NCBI RefSeq assembly: GCF_005863245.1
Contig: NZ_VBUT01000005.1
Location: 372,001-436,000 of the forward strand
Origin: Nocardia cyriacigeorgica
GTDB taxonomy: Bacteria; Actinomycetota; Actinomycetes; Mycobacteriales; Mycobacteriaceae
Direction: 5' to 3'
DNA length: 64,000 nt
The first letter of the stretch is position 1; each line of letters begins with the position of its first letter. Of the stretch, positions 18,025 to 26,042 are shown in pieces. The position numbers and the translations under genes are program-made. The notes under the pieces are model-generated. The model made no database searches. It saw nothing but the letters and a program-made list of their open reading frames with translations, and was not told the DNA's origin.

Positions 18025-19062
18025 ATGAGGTATGACCGTGTCCGATCCGGGTGGGTCCGAGCCCTGCTCGCGGTGCTCGCTCTCGGTGTGCTGGTGTGCT
18101 CGACCGGGTGCGGAGCCGGCAGTCAGGGCGCCGTCGACGGCCGCCGCGGCCCGGCCACCGCGCACCTGGCCGACGCGGCACCGACCCCGATCGGCCCGGC
18201 ACCGACCCCGGCGCTGCCGGCCACGGTGCGCTCCTTCGACGGCACCGAGGTCACCGTCACCTCCGCCGACCGCATCATCGCCGCCGACCGCTACGGCACC
18301 CTCATGCAGACGGTGTGGGCGCTCGGGCTCGGCGACAACCTCGTCGGACGCTCCACCTCCGGTGTCTTTCCCGAAGTGGCCGACCTGCCCAACGTCACCG
18401 GCGGCAACGGATCGCTGAACGTCGAATCGATCCTGGCGTTGCGGCCGACGGTGTTCCTCACCGACACCACCAGCGCCTCACCGGCGGTGCGGGAGCAGTT
18501 GCGCGCCACCGGCGTCACGGTCGTCTACTTCGATCCGCAGCGCACCATGGAGGGCGTCGTCCCGCAGATCGAGGCCGTCGCCGCCGCGCTCGGCGTCCCC
18601 GAGCGCGGTCAGGCACTGGCCCAGCGCACCCGCGACGAGATCGCCGCCGCCTCCGCCGCGGTACCCGCGCAGAATCCGCCGCTGAAGATCGCGTTCCTGT
18701 ACCTGCGCTCCACCGCCATCACCATGCTCGCCGGGCCCGGTTCGGGTGCCGATGCGTTGATCGCCGCCATCGGCGGCCGCGATGCCGGCACCGAAGCCGG
18801 GGTGAGTGAACCGTTCACCGCGATCACCAGCGAAGCCATGATCACCGCGGCCCCGGATGTGCTGCTGGTGATGACCGACGGCCTGAAATCGGTGGGCGGG
18901 GTCGAAGGTGTGGCCAAGATCCCCGGGATCGCGCAAACCCCGGCGGGCCGCAACCAGCGCATCGTGGACATGTCGGATGCGGTGCTACTGAGCTTCGGAC
19001 CCAACACCGGCCGCGTCATCGAGGCGCTGGCCGAAGCCGTCTACGGTCCGGCAGGGGCATGA
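18025..19062 (+). CDS. hmuT: Hemin/cobalamin-type ABC transporter substrate-binding lipoprotein
   Basis: A 345-residue periplasmic binding protein of the FecB/HmuT class. A signal peptide ends in the lipobox-like STGC (Cys at about residue 30), and a Pro/Ala linker leads to the binding domain. IIAADRYGTLMQTVWALGLGDNLVGRS and ALRPTVFLTD mark the first lobe; LLSFGPNTGRVIEALAEA is the C-terminal signature of hemin-binding HmuT proteins. The stop overlaps the start of a 40-codon ORF that is coupled to the permease gene. Iron repression is suggested by the upstream box. Confidence 0.88.
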   Translation: MRYDRVRSGWVRALLAVLALGVLVCSTGCGAGSQGAVDGRRGPATAHLADAAPTPIGPAPTPALPATVRSFDGTEVTVTSADRIIAADRYGTLMQTVWALGLGDNLVGRSTSGVFPEVADLPNVTGGNGSLNVESILALRPTVFLTDTTSASPAVREQLRATGVTVVYFDPQRTMEGVVPQIEAVAAALGVPERGQALAQRTRDEIAAASAAVPAQNPPLKIAFLYLRSTAITMLAGPGSGADALIAAIGGRDAGTEAGVSEPFTAITSEAMITAAPDVLLVMTDGLKSVGGVEGVAKIPGIAQTPAGRNQRIVDMSDAVLLSFGPNTGRVIEALAEAVYGPAGA

Positions 19063-19181
19063 GCGTCATCCCCGGACGCCGCGGGCTCGCCGGCGCGCGC
19101 ATGAACCAACGCCCCGCCCGCCCGTTCACCGCCACCTCGCCGCGCGATGGGCGGCCGGTCACCCGCGAGGCGGGCGCATGA
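19059..19181 (+). CDS. Small coupled ORF between hmuT and hmuU (40 aa)
   Basis: The ORF starts in an ATGA overlap with the hmuT stop and ends in an ATGA overlap with the hmuU start. It encodes 40 residues (MSVIPGRRGLAGARMN... to REAGA), basic and rich in Arg, Pro and Ala, with no hydrophobic segment. Exact overlap at both ends suggests that ribosomes pass through it to reach the permease start. It may be a translational linker rather than a functional peptide. Confidence 0.5.
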   Translation: MSVIPGRRGLAGARMNQRPARPFTATSPRDGRPVTREAGA

Positions 19182-20257
19182 GCGAGCAGGTGAAGCTCGC
19201 CGAACGACGGCCCGCCACAGCGCGCTGGTCCCGCACGACGCTGGTGTTCGTGGTGGCGATCGCGGCGCTGATCGTGCTGGCGCTGGCGTCGGCGGCGATC
19301 GGGCAGGTACCGACGAGCATCGCCGAAGTCACCGGATCGGTGCTGCACCGCATCGGCCTGGACTGGGGGCCGATGCCCGCGCATCCCGCCGGTGAGGTGA
19401 CGCTGTGGGAGGTGCGGTTCCCGCGAGTGATGCTGGCGATCCTGGTCGGCGCCGCGCTGGCGACAGCGGGTGCGTTGTTGCAGGGTGTGTTCGCCAATCC
19501 ACTGGCCGAACCGGGTGTTATCGGGGTGTCGGCGGGTGCGGCGGTCGGCGCGGGCACCGTCATCGTGGTGGGCGGGGCGTTCGTGGCGGCGTGGTCGGTG
19601 GCCGCGGCCGCGTTCGTGGCCGGTTTGGCGACCACGGCGCTGGTGTATCTGCTGGCCCGGTCCAACGGCCGCACCGAAGTGGTGACGCTGGTGCTCACCG
19701 GTGTCGCCATCAACGCCTTCGCCAGCGGCCTCATCGCGTTCCTGCTGTTCGTGGCCTCGCCCGCGGCACGCGATCAGATCGTGTTCTGGCAGTTGGGCAG
19801 CCTCAACGGCGCCACCTGGTCGGCGGTGTGGGTGGTGGCCGTGCTCACCGTCGTCGGGGTGTGCGCGGCGATCGTGGTGGCACCGAAATTGGATCTGCTG
19901 TCGCTGGGTGAATCGGCGGCCCGGCACCTGGGCGTCGATGTGGAGCGGTTGCGGCGCAATGTGATCGTGATGGTGGCGATCCTGACCACCGCCGGTGTCG
20001 CGTTCAGCGGCATCATCTTGTTCGTCGGGCTGATCGTGCCGCACCTGGTGCGCATGCTGGTCGGACCCGGGCATCGGGTACTGATCCCGCTCAGCGCGGT
20101 GCTCGGCGCGGTGGTGCTGCTGGCCGCCGACGTGGCCGCACGCTCCCTGGTCGACAATGCCGACCTGCCGCTGGGCATGCTGACCTCGCTGATCGGCGGG
20201 CCGTTCTTCTTCTGGCTGCTGCGCCGCACCCGCGCACGCTCGGGAGGATGGGCATGA
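19178..20257 (+). CDS. hmuU: Hemin-type ABC transporter permease (FecCD family)
   Basis: A 359-residue FecCD/BtuC-type permease with about ten hydrophobic segments. Family signatures are visible: RFPRVMLAILVGAALATAGALLQGVFANPLAEPGVIGVSAGA in pieces, WQLGSLNGATW, and the coupling region HLVRMLVGPGHR followed by PLGMLTSLIGGPFFFWLL. It pairs with HmuT and HmuV to import hemin or a related iron compound. Its ATG overlaps the stop of the upstream 40-aa ORF, and its stop overlaps the start of a 41-aa ORF. Confidence 0.92.
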   Translation: MSEQVKLAERRPATARWSRTTLVFVVAIAALIVLALASAAIGQVPTSIAEVTGSVLHRIGLDWGPMPAHPAGEVTLWEVRFPRVMLAILVGAALATAGALLQGVFANPLAEPGVIGVSAGAAVGAGTVIVVGGAFVAAWSVAAAAFVAGLATTALVYLLARSNGRTEVVTLVLTGVAINAFASGLIAFLLFVASPAARDQIVFWQLGSLNGATWSAVWVVAVLTVVGVCAAIVVAPKLDLLSLGESAARHLGVDVERLRRNVIVMVAILTTAGVAFSGIILFVGLIVPHLVRMLVGPGHRVLIPLSAVLGAVVLLAADVAARSLVDNADLPLGMLTSLIGGPFFFWLLRRTRARSGGWA

Positions 20258-20379
20258 GCGAACACCACGCGGGCCGTGCGGCACCGGCCCTGCGCCGCTG
20301 GGATGACGTCGCGAGCCATGCGCCGAATGCGGTGGTCGCGCGTCCGGGCAGCGGTGCGGTGATGGCGGTGACCGCGTGA
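20254..20379 (+). CDS. Small coupled ORF between hmuU and hmuV (41 aa)
   Basis: The ATG overlaps the hmuU stop (ATGA) and the TGA overlaps the GTG start of hmuV (GTGA). GGGAGGATGGGC upstream gives a ribosome binding site. The 41 residues (MSEHHAGRAAPALRRW... to AVTA) are hydrophilic in the first half and hydrophobic at the end. Together with the 40-aa ORF upstream it makes every junction of the operon coupled. Two histidines near the start could bind heme, but this is speculation. Confidence 0.5.
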   Translation: MSEHHAGRAAPALRRWDDVASHAPNAVVARPGSGAVMAVTA

Positions 20380-21248
20380 CGGGCCTGAAGAACAGTTGGG
20401 AAGCGGTGCTGTCGCGGGCACATGAGCTGCCCTCCACTCCCGCGCGCGGCGCGGTGACACTGCGTGCGCGCGGTGTGAGCGTGGACCGGCACGGCGGCGG
20501 CGCGAAACCGCGTCGGGTGCTGGCCGAGGTCGACTTCGAGGTCGCCGCAGGCGAAGTTGTGGCATTGGTCGGCCCCAACGGTGCGGGCAAATCAACCCTG
20601 CTGGCGGTGCTGGCCGGCGAACTGGACCCCACCGAAGGCAGCGTCGAACTCGACGGCCGCCCCGTCACCGACTGGACGCCACTGGACATGGCGCGCCGCC
20701 GCGCCGTCCTGCCGCAAAGCCACACCGTCGGCTTCCCGTTCTCGGCGCGCGCGGTGGTGGCGATGGGCCGCGCCCCCTGGCAGCGCACCGCGATGCGTGA
20801 ACGCGACCAGGAGATCATCGCCGCCTCCATGGCCGCCACCGACGTCACCCACCTGGCCGAGCAGGCCTTCCCCTCCCTGTCCGGCGGCGAACGCGCCCGC
20901 GTCGCCCTGGCCCGCGTCCTCGCCCAGGACACCGCCACCCTGCTACTGGACGAACCGACCGCCGCCCTCGACCTCGGCCACCAGGAAACGGTGCTGCGCC
21001 TGGCCGATGAACGCGCCGCGGCCGGCGCGGCCGTCGTCGTCGTCCTGCACGACCTCGGCGTCGCCGCCGCCTACGCCGACCGCGTCGCCGTCCTCGACGC
21101 CGGCCGCATCGCCGCCGACGGCCCGCCCCGCGACGTCCTCACCACCGAACTACTCACCCGCGTCTACCAGTACCCGGTCGAGGTGCTCGACCATCCGGTA
21201 ACGGGTGCGCAGCTGGTGCTGCCGGTGCGGGGCGGGGGCGCCGGGTAG
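20376..21248 (+). CDS. hmuV: Hemin-type ABC transporter ATP-binding protein
   Basis: A 290-residue ABC ATPase. Walker A GPNGAGKST is at residues 66-74, the signature LSGGERARVALARVLAQ in the middle, Walker B LLLDEPTAALDLGH after it, and the switch histidine in VVLHDLGVA. The N-terminal 25 residues ahead of the first strand are extra. The GTG start overlaps the stop of the preceding 41-aa ORF. It energises the HmuU permease; the substrate is taken to be hemin because of the HmuT and HmuV family features. Confidence 0.92.
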   Translation: MTGLKNSWEAVLSRAHELPSTPARGAVTLRARGVSVDRHGGGAKPRRVLAEVDFEVAAGEVVALVGPNGAGKSTLLAVLAGELDPTEGSVELDGRPVTDWTPLDMARRRAVLPQSHTVGFPFSARAVVAMGRAPWQRTAMRERDQEIIAASMAATDVTHLAEQAFPSLSGGERARVALARVLAQDTATLLLDEPTAALDLGHQETVLRLADERAAAGAAVVVVLHDLGVAAAYADRVAVLDAGRIAADGPPRDVLTTELLTRVYQYPVEVLDHPVTGAQLVLPVRGGGAG

Positions 21249-21263
21249 GCGCCATCGGCCGAC

Positions 21264-21866
21264 ATGAGCGAGCTCCGACCGCGCGAGGGGCAGCAAGGCC
21301 CACTCGGCCACTACTGGTTCCTCACCTTCGAACACGCACCCGCCCTGCATATCGCCACGGCAGAATGCCAGCGCGGCTTGGACCCGAACCACTTCGCGGC
21401 GACTCCACTCATGGGACTGCACCTCACCCTGGACCGGATCGCGCGTGCCGGTGGGAGCACCCCCGAACAACTCGCCCGTATCGCCGCTGCCGCCGAACAC
21501 GCTTGCGCCCAACAGAAGCCGTTCGTCCTGACATTCGAGCGGCTGGTGAATATTCGCGCGGCGATCGGATTCCTCGTCACCCCAGACGAACGGGTACGCG
21601 AGCTACGCGCTGCCCTCCATACTGCGACAACATCGGAACTCCCGCAGGCGCGCGTCAAGAACACCCCCACCGCCCCACATGTCACTGTCGCTTATCCGAT
21701 CTACGAAGGGCTGACGGCCGAAGCCGTTGCGGCCGTCGACGCGAACGAACAGCGCACCCGCCATATCGAGGTGACCGTCTCGGATGTCGCCATGGTGGCA
21801 CTCGAACGGCGTGGTCACGGGTACCAGTGGGAGACGACGGCGCGTATCCCACTCACCGGTGCATAG
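21264..21866 (+). CDS. 2H phosphoesterase / 2'-5' RNA ligase-like protein
   Basis: A 200-residue protein with the two HxTx motifs that define the 2H superfamily: HLTL at residues 53-56 and HVTV at 139-142. Members hydrolyse cyclic 2',3'-phosphates or 2'-5' linkages of RNA and nucleotides. The start lies 15 bp after the hmuV stop, yet GC content and codon use are less extreme than in hmuV, which suggests a different history. The biological substrate is unknown. Confidence 0.85.
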   Translation: MSELRPREGQQGPLGHYWFLTFEHAPALHIATAECQRGLDPNHFAATPLMGLHLTLDRIARAGGSTPEQLARIAAAAEHACAQQKPFVLTFERLVNIRAAIGFLVTPDERVRELRAALHTATTSELPQARVKNTPTAPHVTVAYPIYEGLTAEAVAAVDANEQRTRHIEVTVSDVAMVALERRGHGYQWETTARIPLTGA

Positions 21867-21966
21867 GGCACGCGAAATACCGACACCGTGCGGACACAGC
21901 CCCCACGGCACGCCGTTTCCCGACGCACCCACACCACGAAAGCGTTGGAGGCGCATCCTGTGGCGG

Positions 21967-22284
21967 GTGACGCTCGCAGCAATGGCGCACCGTCCCGTCG
22001 ACGGTGGCTGGATCGACCCGTCATCGCCTACCCCGGAGTGGGACCCAGCGCAGATCCGTCGACTGGCGCGGCGGCTGGATTACCCGTTGCACTGGGCGGA
22101 CTCGCCGTGCCTGGGATTGGTCGAACAGGTCGAGTCCCACGGGGCCGATGTCGTGATCGTGCCGTCCGTGGCACACATCGACGCCATCACGCTGAACCGG
22201 GTAATGGCCATCGCAGACGTCGAATGCGCAGCGCCGCGGGCGTCGTTCGCGCGCTGGACGATCTTCGGAGGCCGACGGCGATGA
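21967..22284 (+). CDS. Hypothetical protein (about 100-105 aa)
   Basis: A hypothetical protein starting at GTG 21967 or ATG 21982 (MAHRPVDGGW). A GGAGG at 21947-21951 is 15 bp upstream of the GTG. The C-terminal half, with GLVEQVESHGADVVIVPSVAHIDA and a later MAIADVECA, resembles the nucleotide-handling strand region of small resolvase-like or Rossmann-like proteins. I cannot assign a family. The stop overlaps the start of the 34-aa membrane ORF (ATGA), so both are probably translated together. Confidence 0.6.
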   Translation: MTLAAMAHRPVDGGWIDPSSPTPEWDPAQIRRLARRLDYPLHWADSPCLGLVEQVESHGADVVIVPSVAHIDAITLNRVMAIADVECAAPRASFARWTIFGGRRR

Positions 22285-22385
22285 GCATGACGCAACTCGG
22301 TTGGATCATCGTGATCGGCCTTCCATTCGCGGTCGTGGCCCTGGTGATCTGGTGGCCCAGCGACTACAACGACCCGCCACCATGA
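22281..22385 (+). CDS. Tiny single-helix membrane protein (34 aa)
   Basis: MSMTQLGW is followed by a hydrophobic helix (about residues 8-25, ending VIWW) and a short acidic/proline tail. The ATG overlaps the stop of the preceding hypothetical gene. Size, one transmembrane helix and coupling to a soluble partner make a small accessory membrane peptide plausible. No function can be named. Confidence 0.55.
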   Translation: MSMTQLGWIIVIGLPFAVVALVIWWPSDYNDPPP

Positions 22386-22435
22386 AGGTGTTCAGCTTCC
22401 TTGTCCGCAGGCCCGGGACGTGATCTTCTTACAGC

Positions 22436-23524
22436 GTGTGCAATGAAGCGCGGCGGTTACTGAGCAGGCGGAGCATGTTGGGTGGCGTGCTCGGTGGTGG
22501 GGTCTTGGTGGCGCTCGGGGCTGGGACGGCGGGGGCGGAGCCGCGAACGGTGGCGGCGCGGCGGCGGTTTTTCGGCGATGACGTCGTCGATGCCGGGACG
22601 GGGGCGGTGCGGTCGGATCGGGTGGTGATCTCGTGGGTGGGGTGTGCGACGTATGCGGTGGCGTTCGCAGGCACGGTGGTGTTGCTGGATGCGTGGGTGC
22701 CGCGGTTGAGCAGTGCCGGGTATGTGCCTGCGACCGCGCAAGATCTGGCTGATCTGGCGCCTGCGGCGATCCTGATCGGGCACGGGCATTTCGATCACGC
22801 CGGGGACGCGGGGCGGATCGCGCAGGCCAGCGGTGCGGTCGTGCACGGCACCGCTGAACATCTCGCAACCATCCGGGGACAGGTACCGGATCCGGCGTTC
22901 GGCACTGTCGCGCTCGGTGACGCGGGCACCGCCCCTGGCCAGACCCACGAGTTCCGTATCGGAGATATCGAGGTCACGGCGGTGCGCCACCTGCATTCCG
23001 GGCCGACCGCGCCTGACCCGGTGAACGGTTCGCCGCCGTTCTTCCCGGTGCCCGACCTGTGCGCGATCGCCCAGCACCCGCCGACCCTCGACGACCTGCG
23101 CGTCGGCCTGCCGCGGCTGCGCGATGAAGAGGGCGGGTGCCTGCTGTATCAGCTACGTGCAGGCGGTTTCTCGCTCGTGTGGCACGATTCGGCGGGCCCG
23201 CTGACGGAGAAAGCACCGCACGTGTTCGACGTCTTCGCCGGCCTCGCCCCGACCGACGTCCAGATCGGCGCCATCCAAGGTTTCAACCAGCTCACCAACG
23301 GGCTGCGCGACCCGCGCACCTACATCGAAGCCATCCGCCCCAAGATCTTCGTCCCGGCCCACCACGACAATTGGCTGCCCGGCTTCACCGCCCCGGCCGC
23401 CACCTACGATCGCCCGCTGCACGCCGAACTGGATCGGATGCCGGCCGACCACCGCCCAGAACTGCGCGCACTGCTCGACCCGGGCGACTACATCTCCCCT
23501 GGGCGGCTCACGTTCACGATCTGA
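22436..23524 (+). CDS. Tat-exported metallo-beta-lactamase-fold hydrolase
   Basis: A 362-residue MBL-fold protein with a twin-arginine signal peptide (LLSRRSMLGG, Arg-Arg at residues 11-12) followed by a hydrophobic Gly/Val/Ala stretch. The metal motif HGHFDHAGD is at residues 116-124, more histidines occur in TAVRHLHSGP and in VPAHHDNWLPG, and an acid in VWHDSAGPL. The family includes UlaG-like lactonases and related exported hydrolases. The GTG start is chosen because it places the twin-arginine motif at the right distance. It stands alone with its own promoter region. Confidence 0.88.
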   Translation: MCNEARRLLSRRSMLGGVLGGGVLVALGAGTAGAEPRTVAARRRFFGDDVVDAGTGAVRSDRVVISWVGCATYAVAFAGTVVLLDAWVPRLSSAGYVPATAQDLADLAPAAILIGHGHFDHAGDAGRIAQASGAVVHGTAEHLATIRGQVPDPAFGTVALGDAGTAPGQTHEFRIGDIEVTAVRHLHSGPTAPDPVNGSPPFFPVPDLCAIAQHPPTLDDLRVGLPRLRDEEGGCLLYQLRAGGFSLVWHDSAGPLTEKAPHVFDVFAGLAPTDVQIGAIQGFNQLTNGLRDPRTYIEAIRPKIFVPAHHDNWLPGFTAPAATYDRPLHAELDRMPADHRPELRALLDPGDYISPGRLTFTI

Positions 23525-23613
23525 GATCGGCGACAACAGGCGGCGAGTGCACTGGTGTTGCCGCGAGAACGGCGGTGCATCATTGTCGCTCGGCCGGAAC
23601 CGGTTCGGCTCGT

Positions 23614-24642
23614 CTACGCCAGGCGAACGTCGGCGGTAGCCAGCCCGAAAATCTTGCGCCCGCCCGATTTCGCCACGATGACGACAACAGCGGTCCTGGT
23701 ATCGGGATCGACCGATTTGATGCGTCCGGTGAACTCGACGGCTCCGGCGGAATCCGCTTCGATCACCGCGTAATTCGACAGCCGGACTCCGTACCTGAGG
23801 AGCGCGGCCGGGTCGCCCAGCCATCCGGTGACAAATCCCGCTCCCAGGCCCATGGTGAGCATGCCGTGCGCGATCACGTCCGGCAGGCCCGCGAGTGCGG
23901 CGACTTCGTTGTGCCAATGGATCGGGTTCGCATCGCCGGAGACCCCGGCATAATTCACCAGATCGCCGCGTGTCAGAGTCACCGTCCGCGCGGGAAGCTC
24001 ATCGCCGACGGCGATGTCGTCGAATCGCAGCGCGGTGTGCGCGAGGCGGGTGCGTGAGATCGGCGAAAGACCCGCAGTCGTATCCGGAGCGGTCGCAGGC
24101 ATGTTCGGGTCGGGCGAATCGGTGGTCCGCGGAGTTGTGTCGAGCCCGCTCATGACGACGCGCTCGATCGTGGCGCTGATATCGGCGCTGACGTCCGCGC
24201 CGGTGATGCCGACGACGGTGGTGTGCATGATCTGCACGATGTCGCCGGTCTGGTCGATGAAGGTGTTGGTGATGGTGAGCAGGTCCTTACCGGCGATGCG
24301 GCGCACCGAGGAGAGCTCGACATCGCTGGCCAGCCGGTCGCCGGTGAGCACCGGCTGGTACATCTCGAAGACTTGATCGGTTTGCACGAACATGTCGAAA
24401 CCGGTCATCACGGTCTCGAGTAGTCGGCGGTTGGCCAGCATCGCGGCGGTGGACAGGAATGTGGTCGGGGCGAGCAGCCCGGCGAATCCGAGCTCGGCGG
24501 CGGCGTCCTCGCTCCAGTGCGCCGGGTGGAAATCCTGGACCGCTCGCGCGTATTCGCGGATCTTCTCCCGCCCCACCTCGTAGTAGTCCTCGGTGCGGTA
24601 GCGATACCCCACCAGTCCGGCCACATCCACTGCCGCTTCCAC
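23614..24642 (-). CDS. Fused two-hotdog (R)-hydroxyacyl dehydratase (HadA/HadB-like, MaoC family)
   Basis: A 342-residue protein with two hotdog domains. The N-terminal FAS1-like dehydratase domain has VGREKIREYARAVQD and GLLAPTTFLS. The C-terminal MaoC domain has the hydratase-2 signature YAGVSGDANPIHWHNEVA...HGMLTMG with the catalytic Asp and His. Such fusions dehydrate 3-hydroxyacyl-ACP or -CoA, as HadAB do in mycolic acid elongation. I start at the GTG 24642, which has AGGAGG 6 bp upstream; the longer frame to 24729 has no such site. The linker between domains is rich in Thr, Pro and Asp. Confidence 0.88.
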   Translation of the reverse strand: MEAAVDVAGLVGYRYRTEDYYEVGREKIREYARAVQDFHPAHWSEDAAAELGFAGLLAPTTFLSTAAMLANRRLLETVMTGFDMFVQTDQVFEMYQPVLTGDRLASDVELSSVRRIAGKDLLTITNTFIDQTGDIVQIMHTTVVGITGADVSADISATIERVVMSGLDTTPRTTDSPDPNMPATAPDTTAGLSPISRTRLAHTALRFDDIAVGDELPARTVTLTRGDLVNYAGVSGDANPIHWHNEVAALAGLPDVIAHGMLTMGLGAGFVTGWLGDPAALLRYGVRLSNYAVIEADSAGAVEFTGRIKSVDPDTRTAVVVIVAKSGGRKIFGLATADVRLA

Positions 24643-24744
24643 CAAGGCCCTCCTCTGTCCGGATTCCTTCGGCGCCGCGTAACCCTCACCGGCAGTACCG
24701 AATTCACGACTGAAATCCCACCCTCTCACACCACGGCGGGGTGT

Positions 24745-25908
24745 TCAGCGGTGCCCACCGGAGTGGTCGTGGGCGCAGGTGTCGGTGCGGCGGCCGTCGG
24801 TGCCGGCGGCTCGGCCTGCGCCGTGGCCTTCCAGGGCAGCGAACGGTCCGCAGTGGTGGGCGGTGATCCACACGTGCACCATCGGGTTGCCCGCGCCCGG
24901 GTTGACCGAACCCGGCGGGCAACTGCCCTGGTCGTCGGTGACGCCGGCGACCACCGGACCGTTGTCGCCTCGCTTCCAGCACAGGTTGTCGTGGACGTGC
25001 CACTGCATGAGCGGGCCGGCGAAATCCACCAGTTCGGGGTCGTCGATCTTCTTGTCGTTCGCGATGTACATCGCCGAGACCAGTGTGCGTTGATCGCCGT
25101 CGACCCGGTAGACCAGCGATTCCGGGTAGGCGGGGTCCAGGAAGCGGTCGTCGCGGATGTAGGCGGTGTTGATGTAGTGCTCGTGACCGGTGGACGCGTC
25201 GCCGATGGAGCGGAAACCCAAGGCGCCGATGGTGTTGACGTCGGAGAAGGCAGGCAGCTGGGCCAAGGTGGCGCGGATCAGTTCGGTGGCGCGCTGCTCC
25301 TGCGCGGGTGTCACGCCGGGCACCCCGGACACATCGATCGTATCGGCCGGATCCCACGGGCGCGGCCAACCCGCGCCGGTGTCGTGGTCGTGGCCGGTGT
25401 GCTCCTCACCCGCGGCGTGCGCGTGATCGCCGCCGTCACCGTGGCTGTGCACATGCCCGGCACCGCCGAGCATGGCCGCGACAGCGAAGGCGCCCGCCAC
25501 ACCGGCGGCGGTCGCGGTCATCGCGCCGGGCAACGTCGCGTCCGGGCGCGCCAGCGCGAGGGCAGCGCCCGCGACCGCGAGCACCCCCAGCACGGCGCAC
25601 GTGGTGTCGAGCAGTTGCGGCGCCTCCGCCGCGGACAACCCATCGGGCCAGGGCAGCCCAGCGAACCGCGTGTACCCCCACACTCCCACGGCGACGGCGT
25701 TCACCCCGATCACCATGGCGGGCACGGCCTTTCGTGCGCTCACCGCCGCCAGCAATCCTGCCGCACACTGCGCCGCGGCCAGCAGCACCATCAGCCGGGC
25801 CAGCGTCGCGTGCTCGGTGTGTAGCCCGGCCCCGAACAGATGCAGCGCACCGGCCGCGACCGACGCCACTCCAGCCGGCAACAGGAATCCGTTGCGCCCA
25901 CCAACCAT
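24745..25908 (-). CDS. Membrane protein with His-rich linker and exported C-terminal domain
   Basis: A 387-residue protein with about five hydrophobic helices in residues 1-150. A His/Asp/Gly-rich linker follows at about residues 153-178 (HVHSHGDGGDHAH, GHDHD), then a soluble domain with HEHYIN, MQWHVHDNLCWK and MVHVWITAHHCGPF, and a His-rich tail. The many histidines and two conserved-looking Cys residues (CWK, CPPGS) suggest metal binding. I do not know the family's function. The ATG has AGGAG 8 bp upstream. It stands between the dehydratase and the BtrH-like gene on the same strand. Confidence 0.8.
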   Translation of the reverse strand: MVGGRNGFLLPAGVASVAAGALHLFGAGLHTEHATLARLMVLLAAAQCAAGLLAAVSARKAVPAMVIGVNAVAVGVWGYTRFAGLPWPDGLSAAEAPQLLDTTCAVLGVLAVAGAALALARPDATLPGAMTATAAGVAGAFAVAAMLGGAGHVHSHGDGGDHAHAAGEEHTGHDHDTGAGWPRPWDPADTIDVSGVPGVTPAQEQRATELIRATLAQLPAFSDVNTIGALGFRSIGDASTGHEHYINTAYIRDDRFLDPAYPESLVYRVDGDQRTLVSAMYIANDKKIDDPELVDFAGPLMQWHVHDNLCWKRGDNGPVVAGVTDDQGSCPPGSVNPGAGNPMVHVWITAHHCGPFAALEGHGAGRAAGTDGRRTDTCAHDHSGGHR

Positions 25909-26042
25909 GTTCGCTCTCCTCGTCGTTCCCGGCGGACTCTACTGCGTGCGGACGAAGTCGAACTCCCCTGTCGTGTGAGAGAACTCTGTGGGTTTCGCCG
26001 GCGCCGATCTCGACGCGACCTCCGTACGCGGCCCGGGTTTCG

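Noticed and set aside
19016..20938. 640-codon minus-strand frame over hmuU
   Set aside because: Low-complexity Arg/His/Ser product antisense to a clear permease and ATPase.
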